A stretch of DNA of 9,960 bases from Nitrososphaerota archaeon (GTDB lineage Archaea; Thermoproteota; Nitrososphaeria; Nitrososphaerales; UBA183): positions 1 to 9,960 of the forward strand of contig JAPCJM010000003.1 of NCBI GenBank assembly GCA_027886945.1, written 5' to 3'. Below the pieces are notes generated by a model that saw only the letters and a list, made by a program, of their open reading frames with translations, did no database searches and was not told the origin of the DNA. A program made the position numbers and the translations under genes. Positions 6,714-9,960 of the stretch are shown here, in pieces (the stretch's first letter is position 1; every line of letters begins with the position of its first letter).

Positions 6714-6827
6714 GCATTATACACCCTGAGTGAAATCGGTTCTCCCGATTCCGCGTCTCGCATTAACCGTTTCGGTGCGCGCGCGAAATAATCCTTTAAG
6801 ACCGCAGTGGCTCGCCTCTCGCTCTGC
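6714..6827. promoter_or_regulatory. Divergent promoter region between the exporter operon and gatDE
   Basis: This 114-bp gap drives two operons. For gatD, AAATAAT (6786-6792) and CTTTAAG (6794-6800) lie about 25-40 bp before the ATG at 6828, which suits a leaderless start. For the exporter, the minus strand has GGTTAATG (6761-6768), about 50 bp before its ATG, and an AGGGTG Shine-Dalgarno-like stretch about 11 bp before it (6724-6729). A perfect 6-bp inverted repeat (6734..6750) lies between them, close to the predicted exporter start site. An alternating GTGCGCGCGCG run is seen at 6775-6785. Element positions are predictions from composition and spacing. Confidence 0.45.
6734..6750. repeat. 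Perfect inverted repeat AATCGG-N5-CCGATT, possible operator
   Basis: The two 6-bp arms are exactly complementary with a 5-nt spacer, giving a 17-bp palindrome of the size a dimeric winged-helix or HTH regulator would bind. It sits downstream of the predicted exporter TATA element and about 20 bp before that start codon, a place where binding would block transcription. As RNA it could also form a small hairpin in the exporter leader. One 6-bp arm pair can arise by chance. Confidence 0.35.
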
Positions 6828-8150
6828 ATGGAGGATCTCGCCGGTTACAAGGGGAGCTCTCTCAACTTTCTGAAGAAGGCGGGGGCCTCGATTGGCGACG
6901 TCCTCGAGGTGGAGACTTCCTGGGGGGTGGTCTCTGGGACCCTGGTCCCGAGATATGTCTACGGAGATGGAGACCATGTTGTTCTCAAGCTAAGCTCAGG
7001 GTACAACGTTGGCCTCAATGTTTCCGAACTGAAGAGCGCGAGGGTGAAGGCCAAGGGTGAAAAGCCTTCTTTCTCCGCTTCCACTCCGCCTAAGCCTTCG
7101 AAGGGTCTCCCACGTGTGCTAATTATCGGGACTGGGGGGACGATAGCAAGCAGAATCGACTATAGGACTGGCGCAGTCCACCCTGCCGTCTCTTCCGCGG
7201 ACCTTCACTCGCTGGTCCCCGAGCTCTCAGGGGTCGCGAAGGTCCAGCCCGAGATACTCTTCAACGTGTTCAGCGAGAACATGCGACCGAGCCACTGGAC
7301 GAAGATCGCCCAGAGGGTGCGCAAGGCGGTCGACGAGGAATTCGACGGAGTCGTCATTACCCACGGCACTGACACTTTGGGCTACACAGCTGCCGCCCTA
7401 AGCTTTGCTTTGCAAGGGGTCCCGGTGCCTGTAATACTCGTCGCGGCCCAAAGGTCGTCCGACCGTCCCTCTTCCGACGGACCCATCAACCTCATAGCAG
7501 GAGTCTCGGCCGCGGGGACGGCGGGATTCGCAGGGGTGTACGTCGCCATGCATCTCGGGGAAAGCGACGACAAGGTCGCCTTGCACAGAGGGACGCGTGT
7601 CAGGAAGAATCACACAAGCAGGAGGGACGCCTTCGTTTCGGTCGGAGTGCCGTTCGCCGCTATCTGGGGGAAGTCAGGCCCAGAGTACATCTCAGAAGAC
7701 CTTCCAAAGCGTGGGTCCTCCTCGTTCTCGCCCAGGACGAAATTCGAGGAGAAGGTAGCTCTGTTGAAGTTCTATCCGTCAATGCCGGCCGGCCTTATCA
7801 AAGCGGCGAGGAAATTGGGGACCAAAGGGATGGTCATCGAAGGGACCGGACTCGGCCACGTCAGCAAGGAGGTAGTGCGAGAACTCGGACTGTTCGTCGA
7901 TGGCGGCGGCCTGGCGTGCATGACGTCCCAATGCATCGGAGGGAGGGTCGACTTGAACGTGTACGATACGGGACGGGATCTCCTCGACGTCGGCGTCCTG
8001 CCCCTCGAGGACATGCTTGGTGAGACGGCCCTGGTCAAGGCGATGTGGGTCCTGGGCAACAGCCGCTCACCGGGAAAGGCGAAAGAGATGATGGCCACCA
8101 ACATTGCCGGCGAAACGACTTCGCGGACTTTCCCAGGCGAGCCCCTATGA
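6828..8150 (+). CDS. gatD: Glu-tRNA(Gln) amidotransferase subunit D (asparaginase-type)
   Basis: GatD is the L-asparaginase-like subunit of the archaeal GatDE enzyme. It releases ammonia from Asn or Gln, and GatE uses the ammonia to convert Glu-tRNA(Gln) to Gln-tRNA(Gln). The N-terminal domain (about 1-90) starts with YKGSSLNFLKKAGASIGD, typical of GatD and absent in plain asparaginases. The asparaginase domain shows GTGGTI (101-106, nucleophile Thr105), THGTDT (178-183) with the Thr-Asp of the second catalytic site, and Lys260 in RKNH. The protein is about 440 aa, the usual length. I chose ATG 6828 because TATA-like elements 25-40 bp upstream fit a leaderless start there; GTG 6807 would add seven residues. 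The stop overlaps the gatE start (ATGA), as expected for subunits made in equal amounts. Confidence 0.96.
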   Translation: MEDLAGYKGSSLNFLKKAGASIGDVLEVETSWGVVSGTLVPRYVYGDGDHVVLKLSSGYNVGLNVSELKSARVKAKGEKPSFSASTPPKPSKGLPRVLIIGTGGTIASRIDYRTGAVHPAVSSADLHSLVPELSGVAKVQPEILFNVFSENMRPSHWTKIAQRVRKAVDEEFDGVVITHGTDTLGYTAAALSFALQGVPVPVILVAAQRSSDRPSSDGPINLIAGVSAAGTAGFAGVYVAMHLGESDDKVALHRGTRVRKNHTSRRDAFVSVGVPFAAIWGKSGPEYISEDLPKRGSSSFSPRTKFEEKVALLKFYPSMPAGLIKAARKLGTKGMVIEGTGLGHVSKEVVRELGLFVDGGGLACMTSQCIGGRVDLNVYDTGRDLLDVGVLPLEDMLGETALVKAMWVLGNSRSPGKAKEMMATNIAGETTSRTFPGEPL

Positions 8151-9960
8151 CAGGTCCGCAGGCGCCCGAAGGAGTCAGGGTCGGACTTGAAATCCATCAG
8201 CAGATCGCGTCGCCCACGAAACTCTTCTGCTCCTGCCCGACAACAAAATCCGAGGAATTTCCCTATCACTTCGAAAGGAAACTGAGGCCCGCACAAAGCG
8301 AGCTCGGCCGCATCGACCCCGCCGCGATATTCGAGTATTCGAAAGCAAAGTCCAACCTATATCTTTGGAATCCCGAGTCGTCCTGCCTGGTCGAAGCTGA
8401 CGAGGAGCCTCCTCACCCGCTCAGCGATGAGGGGCTGGACTCGGCCCTGCTCGTCGCGAAGACGCTCGGTTCCAACCTCGTCGACGAGGTCCACGTGATG
8501 AGGAAGATCGTCATCGACGGGTCCAACACCTCCGGCTTCCAGAGGACTGCCGTCGTCGGCCTCGGAGGGTCCTTCAAGGTCAATGGTACCCAGGTTGGTG
8601 TTCAGTCGGTCACGCTGGAGGAAGACGCCGCGAGGATCCTTGGTGAGGACGAGTCATCACGGCGATTTGGGCTGGACAGACTCGGTGTCGCACTTGTCGA
8701 GGTCGCCCTTGACCCTGTTCCGGGCGACCCGGAGTTCGTGGCGAAGGTTGCCCTGCATCTCGGAAGGGCGCTGAGGTCGACGGGGCGCGTTGCGCGAGGC
8801 CTGGGAACGATAAGGCAGGACCTCAACGTGTCCCTGATGGGTGGAAAGGTCGTCGAAGTAAAAGGCGTCCAAAAGCTGAACCTCCTTCCAAAGGTAGTGG
8901 AATACGAAAGGAAGAGACAGTTAGGCCTGATCCGCATCGCTGAGAAGCTAGGGGAAAAGGGGGTGATGCGAATCAAGTGCAAGGCCCGGGACGTGACAGG
9001 GGTCATGGGCGGGACTGCCTCGAAGGTGGCGAGAAGAGAGCTCGTTGACGGGGGCAAGGTTGTCGCAGTGGTTGCCTCGGGCTTGGGCGGGCTGATGGGC
9101 TGGGAGCCCTATCAAGACATCAGGCTGGGGAAAGAGGTCGCCGAGGTGGCCAGGGCAAACTCCCTCGGAGGGGTCATACATTCCGACGAGTTCCGAAGGC
9201 AGGGTGTCTCGGAAGCCGAGGAGGCAAACCTACGGGCTGAGCTGCAGAGCGGGGTCGATGACGCCATAATACTTGTCGCAGGCCGTCCTTCCGTGGTTGA
9301 CAGATGTGTTCCCCTGCTGATCGCGCGAATCGAAGAAGCCGTGTCCGGCGTTCCAGCTGAAACAAGGGCCGCGACCGAGGCGGGGGAGACAAGGTACATG
9401 CGACCAAGGCCCGGGTCCCAGAGAATGTATCCGGAAACCGACATCCCGGACATTACTCTCACCACAAGGCGGAGGACAGAGCTTGCTGAGCAGGTCCCCG
9501 AGGATTGGCAGGCGAAGGTGGCGAGATTGCAGAGGGAATACTCTCTGAGCGAAGACCTCGCAGTCAAGATCTACGACTCCGACATGTCAGCCGAATTCGA
9601 AGAGCTGAGCAGAGAACTAACCGTGGAGCCATCGGTGGTGGCTTCGGTGCTCGTCGACCTCCCCTCCAGGCTTGCCAGGGAGGGGGTCCCGGAAGGCGCG
9701 CTCGGCCTGCCTGTCCTTTCCGAAGTACTGAGGGCGGTCGACTCGGGGCGGACTGCGAAGGAGGCGGTCCCGGACATTCTGAAGGCCGCAAGTTCGCGGG
9801 GTCTCTCAGTTTCCGAGGCTATCACTGCTCTGGGAGTTCAGCTTGCAGGGGAATCCCAGGTCAAAGGAGTTGTGGAAAGTGTCCTGCAGAAGTACCAGCA
9901 GGTAATCGAGGAGAAGGGAGATGCCGCGTTCTCCCTACTGATGGGGGAAGTGATGAAGGA
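8147..9960 (+). CDS. gatE: Glu-tRNA(Gln) amidotransferase subunit E, 3' end cut by window
   Basis: GatE is the tRNA-binding kinase/amidotransferase subunit, homologous to bacterial GatB, that phosphorylates Glu-tRNA(Gln) and adds the ammonia from GatD. The frame is open from ATG 8147 to the window edge, 604 codons; the family is about 620-635 aa, so only the last few tens of residues are missing. Visible are VGLEIHQQI (about 12-20), the CSC pair Cys28 and Cys30 of the zinc site, SNTSGFQRT in the GatB-like cradle, and IRQDLNVSL, also typical of this family. The GAD insert shared with bacterial AspRS lies at about 270-390. MYPETDIP (427-434) closes the catalytic part, and a helical YqeY-like tail follows. 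The presence of GatDE implies that the organism makes Gln-tRNA(Gln) by the indirect route. Confidence 0.96.
   Translation, partial: MTGPQAPEGVRVGLEIHQQIASPTKLFCSCPTTKSEEFPYHFERKLRPAQSELGRIDPAAIFEYSKAKSNLYLWNPESSCLVEADEEPPHPLSDEGLDSALLVAKTLGSNLVDEVHVMRKIVIDGSNTSGFQRTAVVGLGGSFKVNGTQVGVQSVTLEEDAARILGEDESSRRFGLDRLGVALVEVALDPVPGDPEFVAKVALHLGRALRSTGRVARGLGTIRQDLNVSLMGGKVVEVKGVQKLNLLPKVVEYERKRQLGLIRIAEKLGEKGVMRIKCKARDVTGVMGGTASKVARRELVDGGKVVAVVASGLGGLMGWEPYQDIRLGKEVAEVARANSLGGVIHSDEFRRQGVSEAEEANLRAELQSGVDDAIILVAGRPSVVDRCVPLLIARIEEAVSGVPAETRAATEAGETRYMRPRPGSQRMYPETDIPDITLTTRRRTELAEQVPEDWQAKVARLQREYSLSEDLAVKIYDSDMSAEFEELSRELTVEPSVVASVLVDLPSRLAREGVPEGALGLPVLSEVLRAVDSGRTAKEAVPDILKAASSRGLSVSEAITALGVQLAGESQVKGVVESVLQKYQQVIEEKGDAAFSLLMGEVMK

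Noticed and set aside
6715..6722. TATAATG-like sequence just before the ATPase start codon as a promoter
   Set aside because: It is only a few bases before the ATG; an archaeal TATA box there would place the transcript start inside the gene.
8583..9057. Several mid-length frames opposite or inside gatE
   Set aside because: They overlap a clearly identified gatE frame that is open to the window edge and show no family likeness of their own.

Overview
The window is archaeal chromosomal DNA, GC-rich by eye. It carries Nop5 and fibrillarin (box C/D sRNP), an archaeal-type Elp3, GatD and GatE (the archaeal tRNA-dependent amidotransferase) and ribosomal protein S30e. S30e is found in the TACK and Asgard lineages and is generally missing from Euryarchaeota, so I favour a TACK archaeon (Nitrososphaeria, Aigarchaeota or Bathyarchaeia-like). 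This is an inference from gene content, not a placement.

Layout. On the minus strand at the left edge, nop5 and flpA (cut by the window edge) form a two-gene operon overlapping by ATGA. A short divergent promoter region separates them from a plus-strand gene for a nuclease with a zinc-knuckle-like N-terminus, a NUMOD3-like segment and a PD-(D/E)XK-like C-terminus. That gene is broken by a one-base frameshift in a T run. Next comes rps30e, whose reading frame is interrupted near the 5' end, then elp3, whose GTG start overlaps the rps30e stop. Convergent to elp3, and touching it stop to stop, is a minus-strand three-gene ABC-2 exporter operon (ATPase, permease, permease). A divergent promoter region of about 115 bp leads to gatD and gatE, again overlapping by ATGA; gatE runs off the right edge.

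Main discovery. The S30e gene appears to contain a 32-nt intron (2305..2336). Removing it restores the conserved S30e N-terminus [19 protein letters not shown]. The flanking RNA folds into a bulge-helix-bulge: a 3-nt bulge, a 4-bp helix and a 3-nt bulge, with both predicted cuts after the second bulge nucleotide, as the archaeal tRNA-splicing endonuclease makes them. Unspliced message would stop after 30 codons, so splicing would be needed to make S30e and may also control translational coupling to elp3.

Other points of interest are a Nop5 that appears to lack its whole N-terminal fibrillarin-binding domain although it is next to fibrillarin, the decayed endonuclease gene immediately upstream of the intron-bearing gene, and a perfect inverted repeat in the exporter/gatD promoter region. 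Most genes serve translation: RNA 2'-O-methylation, wobble-uridine modification, a 30S protein and tRNA amidation. The exporter is the exception. Coding sequence is nearly continuous; no stretch above 300 bases lacks a gene, and I saw no tRNA, rRNA, CRISPR or IS element.
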